Source of the DNA: Martinezella miluonensis
Lineage (GTDB): Bacteria > Pseudomonadota > Alphaproteobacteria > Rhizobiales > Rhizobiaceae
Assembly: GCF_900094545.1 (NCBI RefSeq)
Contig: NZ_FMAH01000003.1
Coordinates: 186,001 to 250,000, forward strand
Reading direction: 5' to 3'
DNA: 64,000 nt
Made by a program: the position numbers and the translations under genes. Under the pieces are notes generated by a model, which was given only the letters and a program-made list of their open reading frames with translations, did not search any database and was not told the DNA's origin. Of the stretch, positions 44,646-53,308 are shown one piece after another; within the stretch, counting starts at the first letter, position 1; each line of letters opens with the position of its first letter.

Positions 44646-45980
44646 TCAAGCGGCTCTCTTCAGCGCATCGCCGACCACGGAGACGATCGTTTCGATCTGA
44701 GCGCGTTCGATGATGAGTGGCGGCGACAGTGCGATGATGTCGCCGGTCACGCGGATCAGCAGCCCCTTCTGGAAGCAATCGACGAAGACGTCGTAAGCAC
44801 GCGTGCCGGGCGCGCCGTCGCGTGGGGCGAGCTCGATCGCGCCGACGAGGCCGAGATTGCGGATGTCGACCACATGCGGCAGTCCCTTCAGCGAATGCAG
44901 CGCATTTTCCCAATCGCTCGCCAGCTCGCTGGCACGTGTCAACAGGCCTTCCTCCTCGTAGACTTCCATCGTTGCAAGACCAGCGGCGCAGGCGACCGGA
45001 TGCCCCGAATAGGTATAGCCATGGAAGAGCTCGATCTGGTTTTCCGGGCCGGTCATGAGGCCATCATAGACCTTGCGGCTGGCGAAGACCGCACCCATTG
45101 GGATGGTACCGTTGGTGATGCCCTTGGCCGTCGTCACGAGGTCGGGAACGACACCGAAATAGTCTGTTGCGAAGGGCGTGCCCAGGCGGCCGAAGCCGGT
45201 GATCACTTCATCGAAGATCAACAGGATGCCGTGTTTGTCGGCGATCGCCCGCAGCCGCTCGAGATAGCCCTTCGGCGGCAGAATGACGCCTGCGGAACCG
45301 GACATCGGCTCGACGATAACGGCGGCGATGGTTTCCGCGCCGTGCAGCGCCACCAGCCGCTCGAGATCCTCCGCAAGCTCGATGCCATGCGCCGGCAATC
45401 CCTTGCTGAAGGCGTTGCGCTCGACATCAAGCGTGTGGCGCATGTGGTCGGCCGGGATCTGCGGGAAAACGCGGCGGTTGTTGACAAGGCCGCCGACGGA
45501 AATGCCGCCGAAGCCGACACCATGATAGCCCTTTTCGCGGCCGATGATGCGGGTGCGGGTGCCCTGCCCGATCGCACGCTGATAGGCGATGGCGATCTTG
45601 AGCGCGGTATCGACGGATTCGGAGCCAGAGCCGGTGAAGAATATGCGGTCGAGCCCGGCCTTCGGGCCGCCTGGCGCGTGTGCGGCAAGCTTTGCGGCGA
45701 AGTCGAAGGCGATCGGGTGTCCCATCTGGAAGGTGGGGGCGAAATCCATCGTCGAAAGCTGACGCTCGACTGCCTGGGTGATCTTCTTCCGGCCGTGGCC
45801 GGCGTTCACGCACCAGAGGCCGGCCGTGCCATCCAGCACCTTGTTGCCGTCAACGTCGGTGTAATACATGCCATCGGCCGCAGCCAGCAGCCGAGGCGAC
45901 GCCTTGAACTGGCGATTTGCCGTGAACGGCATCCAGAAATTGTCGAGAACCGGGGTGTTGGTGTGGGTGATCTTGTCCAT
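44646..45980 (-). CDS. Class III omega-aminotransferase
   Basis: A 444-residue PLP-dependent aminotransferase of the omega-amino acid:pyruvate group (beta-alanine or diamine type). The N-terminal FWMPFTANRQFKASPR, GLWCVNAGHGRKKI and GYHGVGFGGISVGG are typical, with Asp257 (IFDEVITGFGR) and the PLP lysine Lys286 (TAKGITNG). It transfers the terminal amino group of an omega-amino acid or polyamine to pyruvate. It is divergent from a PuuR-like regulator gene 143 bases away, which suggests a polyamine or beta-amino substrate. Confidence 0.9.
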   Translation of the reverse strand: MDKITHTNTPVLDNFWMPFTANRQFKASPRLLAAADGMYYTDVDGNKVLDGTAGLWCVNAGHGRKKITQAVERQLSTMDFAPTFQMGHPIAFDFAAKLAAHAPGGPKAGLDRIFFTGSGSESVDTALKIAIAYQRAIGQGTRTRIIGREKGYHGVGFGGISVGGLVNNRRVFPQIPADHMRHTLDVERNAFSKGLPAHGIELAEDLERLVALHGAETIAAVIVEPMSGSAGVILPPKGYLERLRAIADKHGILLIFDEVITGFGRLGTPFATDYFGVVPDLVTTAKGITNGTIPMGAVFASRKVYDGLMTGPENQIELFHGYTYSGHPVACAAGLATMEVYEEEGLLTRASELASDWENALHSLKGLPHVVDIRNLGLVGAIELAPRDGAPGTRAYDVFVDCFQKGLLIRVTGDIIALSPPLIIERAQIETIVSVVGDALKRAA

Positions 45981-46123
45981 CGTCGCCTCCGTTGCGCTGC
46001 CACTGACATCATTGATTTTCCTGCGCCGAACAAGTCCTTTTCTGTGCTGATTTAAGCTATTGATATTACTGATGCGATGTGTAGAGTTTTCAATATTTCG
46101 AACACCTGAAACGCGGGATCACA

Positions 46124-46672
46124 ATGTCCGTCGATATCGGCAATCGGCTTCGCCATTTGCGTCTGGCGCGCAGCCTTTCGCAGCGCGAGCTTGCCAAACG
46201 CGCCGGCGTGACCAATTCGACGATTTCGCTGATCGAATCGAATTCGGCCAATCCGTCGGTCGGTGCACTCAAACGGATTCTCGACGGCATCCCGATCGGC
46301 CTTGCCGAATTCTTCGCTTTCGAGCCGGAGGCGCCAAAGAAAGCCTTCTATGCAGCCGAGGAACTGGTCGAGATCGGCAAGGGTCCGATTTCCTATCGAC
46401 AGATCGGCGAGAACCTGTTCGGTCGCAGCCTTCAGATCCTGAAGGAGTGCTATCAGCCGGGAGCCGATACCGGCAAGGTGCTGCTTGTGCATGAAGGAGA
46501 AGAAGGCGGCATCGTTTTGTCCGGTCGCCTCGAAGTTACCGTCGACGACGAACGGCGCATTCTCGGACCTGGAGACGCCTACTATTTCGAAAGCCGCCGC
46601 CCGCATCGTTTCCGCTGCGTCGGCCCGGTTCCTTGCGAGGTCATCAGCGCCTGCACGCCACCAAGCTTCTGA
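46124..46672 (+). CDS. XRE-family regulator with cupin domain, PuuR-like
   Basis: A 182-residue regulator with an N-terminal XRE helix-turn-helix (IGNRLRHLRLARSLSQRELAKRAGVTNSTISLIESN, 5-40) and a C-terminal cupin (about 110-180; GEEGGIVLSGRLEVTVDDERRILGPGDAYYFES). This is the PuuR layout, which represses putrescine utilisation genes. It is divergent from an omega-aminotransferase gene and likely regulates it. The effector is not shown by sequence. Confidence 0.9.
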   Translation: MSVDIGNRLRHLRLARSLSQRELAKRAGVTNSTISLIESNSANPSVGALKRILDGIPIGLAEFFAFEPEAPKKAFYAAEELVEIGKGPISYRQIGENLFGRSLQILKECYQPGADTGKVLLVHEGEEGGIVLSGRLEVTVDDERRILGPGDAYYFESRRPHRFRCVGPVPCEVISACTPPSF

Positions 46673-46775
46673 TTACTTTTGAGCTATTCGCCTTAGTCCT
46701 AAGGATTTCGACGGAAGTAGATGCTGGCAATGCTCATCACGCAAACGCATAGCGGCGAAGCCGCGGGTTATGTCC

Positions 46776-47522
46776 TTAAGCTCGCTCAGATTGGCCGGCG
46801 GGAGAAAAGCCGGCTTCGCTCAGGATTTGCTGCCCACGCGCCGACAGTAGAAAATCCCTTAAATGTCTCGTTTCCATGTCCGCATCTCTGCGAATTACCA
46901 CGCCATATTCGATGAGCGGCTGAAATTCGCCGGGAATCTCGACGACGCTGAACGATGGATCCTGCTCCAGCAGGCGCGCGTTCGAATAGTAGCTCATCAT
47001 GAGATCGACCTCCCCGTCGGTTATCAGATAACCGGCACCCTTCCCCGGTGGCGCCGGCGGCGAATTGCGGCCGCCGACCAACTGGCGCGCCTGGGATTTC
47101 ATGCTCTCGCCCTTCCCCGGATAGCGGGCTTCGGCGAGATCAAACACCTCGAAGGCATAGTCGCCGCCCGGATCGTCGCCCGGCGTCGATGTGCCGATCC
47201 TCACGGCGGGGGCGGACAGAACTGAGAGAAAATTCTCTGTTGTCAGGCCAAGATCGGCCCGGGCAAGCACGCACAGCCGGTTTCGGGCGAAGCATATGGG
47301 ATCTTCCGTCAAACCGGCGGCAGCAAGGCGCTGCGGATGTGCCATATTGGCGGAAGCGAAAAGATCGAATCTTGCGCCCGCCTCGATCTGCTCGCGCAAC
47401 AATCCTGCCGGTCCGAGCGTCAGCGAAACGGCAATGCCGGTTTCCTGACCAAAAACTCCGATGATCGCCGGGAAAGCATGGCGCAGACTGCCGGCGGACA
47501 GGACATGAACTGCATCATTCAC
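46776..47522 (-). CDS. ModA-like solute-binding protein without signal peptide
   Basis: A 248-residue protein with a ModA/WtpA-type binding fold: VLSAGSLRHAFPAIIGVFGQETG, FDLFASANMAHPQRL, GTSTPGDDPGGDYAFEVFD and ITDGEVDLMMSYYSN. Such proteins bind molybdate, tungstate or similar oxyanions. It begins directly with the first strand of the fold and has no signal peptide; the start overlaps the ATPase gene stop by four bases (47519-47522), so no longer start is plausible without frame change. It would stay in the cytoplasm, possibly as an oxyanion sensor or carrier for the importer encoded just upstream. Confidence 0.75.
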   Translation of the reverse strand: MNDAVHVLSAGSLRHAFPAIIGVFGQETGIAVSLTLGPAGLLREQIEAGARFDLFASANMAHPQRLAAAGLTEDPICFARNRLCVLARADLGLTTENFLSVLSAPAVRIGTSTPGDDPGGDYAFEVFDLAEARYPGKGESMKSQARQLVGGRNSPPAPPGKGAGYLITDGEVDLMMSYYSNARLLEQDPSFSVVEIPGEFQPLIEYGVVIRRDADMETRHLRDFLLSARGQQILSEAGFSPAGQSERA

Positions 47523-48307
47523 GGGCGATTTCCTTTCCTATTCCTTTGCCTGAACAGCGGTACGAAAGCCGTTTCCATGAGTTCGCCACTTCCGAGCACC
47601 GTCGAACGGACCGGAACACCATAGAGCGCTTCAAGGTTGGCCTCGGTCATCACGTCGTCGGTGGAGCCGAAGACCGCCTTCGCCTGATCGAGCATGAGCA
47701 GGACTTTGTCGGCAACGGCCACGGCGTGGTTTGGCTGATGCGTCGTGAAGGCAACGGCCAACCCCTCGCGATCGGCGAGCATGGCGAGCAACGAAAGCAC
47801 CACGTCCTGGTTCTTGAGATCAAGCGCCGAAGCTGGTTCGTCAAGCAGCAATACTGCGTTCTCACCGGCGAGCGCCCGGGCTATCAGCACGAGTTGACGC
47901 TCGCCGCCGGAGAGCGCCTCGATATTGCACCGCGCATAGTCGGCCATGCCGGTGGCATCCAGTGCCACCATCGCCTTCTCGACATCGGCCTTGCGCGGCG
48001 TCTGGAAGAGGCCGATGTGGCGAGCGCGGCCCATCAGCACCACATCCAGCACCGAATAGGGAAATGAGCCGGAAAATTCCTGCGGCACGAAACCGGTCCG
48101 CTCGTTCCGCTGAATGCGGCCTGACGTCGGCTTTTGAAGCCCGGCCAGCACGCGCAGCAAGGTCGATTTGCCGCGACCGTTCGGCCCCAGGATAGTAACG
48201 ATCTCCCCAGCGCTCAGCTCAAAGTCGAGATCGCGAAATTGCCAGCGCTCGCCGTCGTAGGACTGGCTCGCCCCAATTATTTGCAGCCTGACCGGATCAG
48301 AAGCCAC
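47519..48307 (-). CDS. FecE/BtuD-type ABC ATPase
   Basis: A 262-residue ATPase of the metal-chelate importer family with Walker A GPNGRGKST, signature LSGGERQLVLIARAL and Walker B VLLLDEPASAL. The helical insert SYDG...PRKADVEKAM fits FecE/MolC relatives. GTG 48307 is taken as start because AGAGAGG precedes it; the start overlaps the permease gene by 11 bases. It powers the FecCD-type permease. Confidence 0.88.
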   Translation of the reverse strand: MASDPVRLQIIGASQSYDGERWQFRDLDFELSAGEIVTILGPNGRGKSTLLRVLAGLQKPTSGRIQRNERTGFVPQEFSGSFPYSVLDVVLMGRARHIGLFQTPRKADVEKAMVALDATGMADYARCNIEALSGGERQLVLIARALAGENAVLLLDEPASALDLKNQDVVLSLLAMLADREGLAVAFTTHQPNHAVAVADKVLLMLDQAKAVFGSTDDVMTEANLEALYGVPVRSTVLGSGELMETAFVPLFRQRNRKGNRP

Positions 48308-49331
48308 GCGCGCCTCTCTGGGTCTGCCACAACACAAGAGCGAAGACGGGCGTACCGATCAGCGCCGTGAGAATCCCGAGCGGAATTTCCGAACCTGTCG
48401 CGGTCCGCGCAACGGTGTCAATGATCAACAGATAAAGCCCGCCGATCAGCAGAGAAGCCGGCATCATCACACGATGATCCGGGCCAACAAGCATGCGCGC
48501 CATATGCGGCACGACAAGCCCGACCCAGCCGATGATGCCGCTGACGGCAACCTGCGCCGCGACGATGCAGGAGACGAGTATCAGGATCAGCCAGCGCAGC
48601 GGCTCGACATTAACGCCGAGCGCACGGGCATCCTCGTCGCCGATCGACAGCAAGTTGACGCGCCAGCGCAGACCCAGCAACAGCAGGCCACAAATCACGA
48701 CCGGACCGATAACCAGCGAGAATTTCTCCCAGTTGGCCGTAGCAAAGCTGCCGAGCAGCCAGAAGACCATGGCCGGCAGCTTATCCTCGGTGTCGGCGAG
48801 ATATTGGACAAGACTTACCAGCGCCCCGAAGAAGCCGCTGACGACGACGCCTGCAAGCACCAGCGCCAGGATGTTGCGGCGGGCGACGATGCCGTTCAAC
48901 GCATAGACGATGATGAGAGCGGACAGCCCGAAGGCAAAGGCTGAGCCGAGCAGGCCATAACGCGAGAAACTTAATAGGATGGCAAGCGTGCCACCGAAAG
49001 CGGCCCCGGAGGAAACGCCGACGACCTGCGGCCCGACCAGAGGATTCCGGAACACCCCCTGCAGCGTCGCCCCAGACAGAGCGAGGCCCGCGCCCGTCAA
49101 CAGCGCCAGCAGGATGCGCGGCATGCGCACCGTGAAGACGACATTGGCCTCAGTCGCCGTTACGGGCACTGCAGGTGCCGAGATCGGCGACCAGAGAATT
49201 TCGACGACCCGCAGGAATGGAATGTCGTAACGCCCGATCCCGAGCGAGACGACCGCAGCGACCGAAAGCAGGACCGCCAACACAGCGATAACAGCCTGTA
49301 GCGCCCGCCGCGGGAAAGCGCCGGCGCTCAT
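48297..49331 (-). CDS. FecCD-type ABC permease
   Basis: A 344-residue inner-membrane permease with about ten helices of the FecCD/BtuC family: RMPRILLALLTGAGLALSGATLQGVFRNPLVGPQVVGVSSGAAFGG and GIIGWVGLVVPHMARMLVG are diagnostic. ATG 49331 overlaps the binding-protein stop as ATGA; an in-frame extension upstream lies inside that gene. Importers of this class carry siderophores, haem, cobalamin, or molybdate/tungstate (MolB). Confidence 0.92.
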   Translation of the reverse strand: MSAGAFPRRALQAVIAVLAVLLSVAAVVSLGIGRYDIPFLRVVEILWSPISAPAVPVTATEANVVFTVRMPRILLALLTGAGLALSGATLQGVFRNPLVGPQVVGVSSGAAFGGTLAILLSFSRYGLLGSAFAFGLSALIIVYALNGIVARRNILALVLAGVVVSGFFGALVSLVQYLADTEDKLPAMVFWLLGSFATANWEKFSLVIGPVVICGLLLLGLRWRVNLLSIGDEDARALGVNVEPLRWLILILVSCIVAAQVAVSGIIGWVGLVVPHMARMLVGPDHRVMMPASLLIGGLYLLIIDTVARTATGSEIPLGILTALIGTPVFALVLWQTQRGARGF

Positions 49332-50389
49332 TGCGCCGCGCGATAATCGGTGCGGTAGAATTCCTTGTAGTAGGCATCCGCTTCCTTCTGCATGTCGATA
49401 TCCTTGAAGCGCTCGGGATAAAGCTCCCTCGCCATCCAGAGTTCGCCGAGCGCCATGGCCTCCGGCATCGGATAGCCCCATGCCTTGGCATATTCCGGCA
49501 TCAAATAGATACGGCCATTCTTGACGGCATCGATGGTCTGCCAGGAGGCAGCCTTCTTGATGTCACCAACGACGGCGGGATAGCGCTCCTGAACGAAGAT
49601 GACGGCCGGATCCCATTTCAGCACGTCTTCCATCGTCACCTGCTTGAAGCCGCTGATCGAATTGGCCACGTTGCGGGCACCGGCGCGCTCCATCATCAGG
49701 CCGGTATATTTACCGCGGCCGTAAGTCGTAAGGTCGGGATTGGCCATATAGACCGGCACGCGCTTGTCTTCCGAAATATCGGCAAGGCGGTCGGCAACGA
49801 GCTTGCGGGTCTTCTTGGTGACCGCAATCATCTCCTCGCCCTTGTCCTTGCGACCGAGAACATCGGCGATGAGCCGCACGCCGGTCGCAAAGCCGGAATC
49901 GATCGCAGCCGGCTCATCCTTGACAGAGGGATTGAGCTTGACGGCTTCTTCCGGCGGGACATCAAGAAGCGAGATCGCCACGACGGGAAGGCCGGCATCC
50001 TCGATCTGCTTCACCATATCGGCTGGTGCATAATTGGTCACGAAGACCACGTCCGGCTTCAATTTCAAGAGCTCTTCGATATTGACCTTCGTCAGGCCGC
50101 CCGGCATCGGCAGATTGGGCAGTTGCGGCGCCAGCCGTACATAATTGGCGCCCAGCTGCTTCTTCCATTCGTCGAGAACGCCGACCACCTTGTCCATCGC
50201 ATCGAGCTGAACCGCGATATTGAGCGTCTGATGCTGCAGGATGACGATCCGGTTGACTGTGTCCGGAATATGCACCTGACGGCCGATCTGGTCGGTGACG
50301 ATACGGTCGGCCCAGGCGGGAGCGGAAAACAGCAAGCTAGCGAAAAGGAGGGAAATTTTCGCAATGAAAAGCAGATGGCGACGGCGCAT
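49328..50389 (-). CDS. FecB/BtuF-type periplasmic binding protein
   Basis: A 353-residue cluster A (helical-linker) binding protein with signal peptide (RRRHLLFIAKISLLFASLLFS, cleavage near AWADR). Motifs are RIVTDQIGRQVHIPDTVNRIVIL, KVNIEELLKLKPDVVFVT and KKAASWQTIDAVKNGRIYLMP. ATG 50389 follows CAGGAGAATTCC. First gene of the four-gene import operon with FecCD permease, ATPase and the ModA-like protein. Ligand could be an iron chelate or, given the ModA-like partner, molybdate or tungstate as in MolABC. Confidence 0.9.
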   Translation of the reverse strand: MRRRHLLFIAKISLLFASLLFSAPAWADRIVTDQIGRQVHIPDTVNRIVILQHQTLNIAVQLDAMDKVVGVLDEWKKQLGANYVRLAPQLPNLPMPGGLTKVNIEELLKLKPDVVFVTNYAPADMVKQIEDAGLPVVAISLLDVPPEEAVKLNPSVKDEPAAIDSGFATGVRLIADVLGRKDKGEEMIAVTKKTRKLVADRLADISEDKRVPVYMANPDLTTYGRGKYTGLMMERAGARNVANSISGFKQVTMEDVLKWDPAVIFVQERYPAVVGDIKKAASWQTIDAVKNGRIYLMPEYAKAWGYPMPEAMALGELWMARELYPERFKDIDMQKEADAYYKEFYRTDYRAAQ

Positions 50390-50550
50390 GGAATTCTCCT
50401 GAAAGGGTGCCAATCGCTATCATTATATTTCTGCGTATACAACGGTCCTGTCGCGCAGAAGTACACTCTCGCTCCGACGGTACATCGGGGGCGAAGCCTC
50501 AGAAATATTTCAACTTTCTGAAATAGCGCAGCATGCCACTCTCGGAACGA

Positions 50551-50580
50551 CAAAGGCGCGAGGTGAACCCCGCGCCTTAT
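50551..50580 (-). terminator. Terminator of the ribose-type ABC operon
   Basis: AAGGCGCG (50553-50560) pairs with CGCGCCTT (50571-50578) around a 10-base loop, about 28 bases past the permease stop; the minus strand continues TTTGTCG. A/T flanks on both sides allow it to work in both directions. Confidence 0.65.
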
Positions 50581-50607
50581 TGGAAGTCGTTGAAATTCAG
50601 CGGCAAA

Positions 50608-51630
50608 TCACCGCGTTTCAAGTATCCGCATCAACCGGCCGCGATAGCTATCGAGAATGACTGCCAGCACGATGACGGCACCGATGACGATCGGCTTGAT
50701 GTTGTCGTCAGCACCGAGCAGCTGCAGCCCCGTGGACAGCACCTGCAGAATGCAGGCACCCACCAGCGTGCCGACGATCGATCCCTTGCCGCCCGAAAGG
50801 CTGGTTCCGCCGATAATGACTGCGGCGATGGCATTCAGTTCATAGCCGATACCAGCGACAGGGCTGCCGACATTGAGGCGCAGCAGATAGACCATGGCTG
50901 CAATGCCCGCCGTCAGCCCGGAAATCGTGAAGACCGCGATCTTGATCTTTTTTGGCTCGTGCCCCGACAGTCGGACCGCCTCCTCATTGGTGCCGACCGC
51001 GAAGACGAAGCGGCCGAACACCGTGTAGCGCAGCACAAACCAACCGATGAGGACGACGACGACCGCAATCAAGAAGATCGATGGGAGTATATCCCAGAAG
51101 ATCAGGTTGCCGAAATCGACGAAAGGCTGCGGCAGGCCGGTGATGGTCGAATTGTCGCTGACAACACGCGCAAGACCGCTTGCAACGTTCAGCATGCCGA
51201 GCGTGACGATGAAGGACGGAAGCTTCCACTTCTCGCACACCCAGCCATTGATCGCGCCAAGGACGGCGCCCGTGCCCATGGAGGCGAGCGACGCCAGAAT
51301 GATCGCCTGCCATGGAGAAAGCCTGGGATCGACCATGATCGTCGCGCCGATAACAGTGCAAAGGGCAAGCAGCGAGCCGACGGAGAGATCGATGCCGCCG
51401 ACGAGGATGACGAAGGTCATCCCCGAGGCAAGCACGGTGTTGATGGCGATCTGTACGAAGATCTTCAGAAAATTCTCCGGAGTCGCGAAATATGGCGCGG
51501 TGGCCGAGAAGAATATCAGGATCAGAACGAGGGCGATCGTAACGCCCGCCTCCTTCATCGAGATTCGAATGAGCTTGTCCCAGAAGCTGCTCTCTTTCGC
51601 CTCGGTCGTTTGTTCAATGTTGCCGGACAC
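50608..51630 (-). CDS. Ribose-type ABC sugar permease
   Basis: A 340-residue inner-membrane permease of the RbsC family: ASGMTFVILVGGIDLSVGS and AVIIGGTSLSGGKGSIVGTLVGA are diagnostic. GTG 51630 starts inside the end of the ATPase gene (17-base overlap). It imports a monosaccharide, the identity of which is unknown. Confidence 0.93.
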   Translation of the reverse strand: MSGNIEQTTEAKESSFWDKLIRISMKEAGVTIALVLILIFFSATAPYFATPENFLKIFVQIAINTVLASGMTFVILVGGIDLSVGSLLALCTVIGATIMVDPRLSPWQAIILASLASMGTGAVLGAINGWVCEKWKLPSFIVTLGMLNVASGLARVVSDNSTITGLPQPFVDFGNLIFWDILPSIFLIAVVVVLIGWFVLRYTVFGRFVFAVGTNEEAVRLSGHEPKKIKIAVFTISGLTAGIAAMVYLLRLNVGSPVAGIGYELNAIAAVIIGGTSLSGGKGSIVGTLVGACILQVLSTGLQLLGADDNIKPIVIGAVIVLAVILDSYRGRLMRILETR

Positions 51631-53149
51631 GACTGTACTCCTTGTAAGCGAGTGAGAGGATCCTGCTCTCTTCGAATTGGTCCCGAGCTATTTCTCCGGC
51701 GATCTTGCCGTCCGACAGAACGATGATGCGGTGGCATATGCCGATGAGTTCCGGCAGGTCTGAAGAGACGACCAGAACGCCCTTCCCTTCGGCGGCGAAT
51801 TTCCACAGAAGATCGTAGATTTCGGCCTTTGCCCCCACATCGATGCCGCGGGTCGGCTCATCGAAAATCAGCACCTTCGGGCCGCGGAACAGCCATTTGG
51901 CAATGACCACCTTTTGCTGATTACCACCGGAAAACGTCCTGACTATCTGATGAATGGAGGGCGTTTTTATTCGCAACTCCCGTACAAGACGCTGCGAATA
52001 ATCATCCTCTATCTCTCGACTGATCAGACCGTTACGGGAGACCTTGCCGAGATCGGTTATCGTGGTGTTTTCGGCGCAGCTCATGTCGAGCATCAGGCCC
52101 TGCATCTTGCGATCTTCTGTCGCCAGGCACAGCCCGGCGGCAACCGCGTCCTTCGGAGAGCCGATCTCGACCCGTTCGCCATTGATGCGAATTTCCCCGG
52201 CAGCCTTCGTATCGGCACCGAATATGGCGCGAACCGCTTCCGTCCGGCCGCTGCCGACCAGGCCGGCAATGCCGACGATTTCGCCTTTGGCGACGGAAAA
52301 TGACAGCTCCGGGCTGTTGCGCGTGACCTTCAGGCCGGAAACCCCGAGCGCTTCGCCGGATAGGACGCTGTCACCGCGAAACGCACCATGATCCGAGAGT
52401 GTCCGCCCGACCATCAGTTCGACGATTTGCGGGATGCCCAACCCTGCAAGCGGCCGCGTGATGACATGCTGGCCATCGCGAAGGACAGTCACATCGTCAC
52501 CGACTTCGAAGATCTCTTCCAGCCTGTGGGAGATGTAGAGCGTCGTGACGCCACGCGCTTTCAGCCGCTTCAGAATTTCGAAGAGGCGATCGACTTCCTT
52601 GGAGGTCAAGGTCGCCGTCGGCTCATCAAGAACGAGAAGTTTGCTTTCGTAGCAGAGCGCCTTGGCGATCTCGAGCAGCTGAAGCTGCGCAACGCTCAAG
52701 CGGCTCGCCAGCGTCGTCGGCGCCACATCGAGGCCAACCTCGGCCAGGAGTTCAGCCGCCCTGCCGTTCATTTCCTTGTAGTTCACCAGGCCGTATCGGC
52801 GAGGGAGATGCTCGAAGAGCAGATTTTCGGCAACCGTGAGATTGGAAAGAGGATGCAGTTCCTGATGGATGACACGAATGCCTGCCTTGAACGCCTCCAG
52901 CGGCGAGGATGGATCGTAACGCTGGCCATCAAACAGGATGTGGCCGTCGTCCGGCCTGAAAACACCCCCGAGCAAATTGATCAGGGTGGACTTTCCGGCA
53001 CCGTTCTCACCAAGCAGAATATGTCCCTTGCCGCGACCGATCTGCATGGAGACATTCCTGAGCGCCACGACGCCCGGGAAGCGCTTGCCTATTCCGTCCA
53101 GCTTCAGGATGAAATTATCGTCAGTGCCTGACACGTCCACCTCATGCAT
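51614..53149 (-). CDS. Ribose-type ABC ATPase (RbsA family)
   Basis: A 511-residue double ATPase of the sugar-import (CUT2) family. Domain 1 has GENGAGKST, LSVAQLQLLEIAKAL and LLVLDEPTATL. Domain 2 has GLVGSGRTEAVRAIFG, FSGGNQQKVVIAKWL and LIFDEPTRGIDVGAK, with the reduced second Walker A usual for the family. It drives the RbsC-like permease. The gene follows the binding-protein gene after about 160 bases carrying a stem-loop. Confidence 0.94.
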   Translation of the reverse strand: MHEVDVSGTDDNFILKLDGIGKRFPGVVALRNVSMQIGRGKGHILLGENGAGKSTLINLLGGVFRPDDGHILFDGQRYDPSSPLEAFKAGIRVIHQELHPLSNLTVAENLLFEHLPRRYGLVNYKEMNGRAAELLAEVGLDVAPTTLASRLSVAQLQLLEIAKALCYESKLLVLDEPTATLTSKEVDRLFEILKRLKARGVTTLYISHRLEEIFEVGDDVTVLRDGQHVITRPLAGLGIPQIVELMVGRTLSDHGAFRGDSVLSGEALGVSGLKVTRNSPELSFSVAKGEIVGIAGLVGSGRTEAVRAIFGADTKAAGEIRINGERVEIGSPKDAVAAGLCLATEDRKMQGLMLDMSCAENTTITDLGKVSRNGLISREIEDDYSQRLVRELRIKTPSIHQIVRTFSGGNQQKVVIAKWLFRGPKVLIFDEPTRGIDVGAKAEIYDLLWKFAAEGKGVLVVSSDLPELIGICHRIIVLSDGKIAGEIARDQFEESRILSLAYKEYSRVRQH

Positions 53150-53257
53150 GTTCTATTTCGAATGGGAGATGGTCACCCTTCCGCGCTGCGTGCACCGGGA
53201 CGGTTCGGAAACGGCCTGTCCGGAGCAACGAGCAGAGGAAGCGGTCGGTAATGGATT

Positions 53258-53278
53258 GCGCCGGTCAGAAACCGGCGC
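53258..53278 (-). other. Intercistronic stem-loop after binding-protein gene
   Basis: GCGCCGGT (53258-53265) and ACCGGCGC (53271-53278) form a perfect 8-bp stem with a 5-base loop, 30 bases past the binding-protein stop and 108 bases before the ATPase start. No T-run. Confidence 0.55.
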
Positions 53279-53308
53279 CACCCTTGGCCTCAAAGCCGAT
53301 AGTGTAGA

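Noticed and set aside
50413..50445. ModE-like half-sites (ATCGCTAT... and TATACAACG) upstream of the FecB-like gene
   Set aside because: The spacing between halves is about 12 bases rather than the usual 6, and both halves are imperfect; too weak to call a ModE box.
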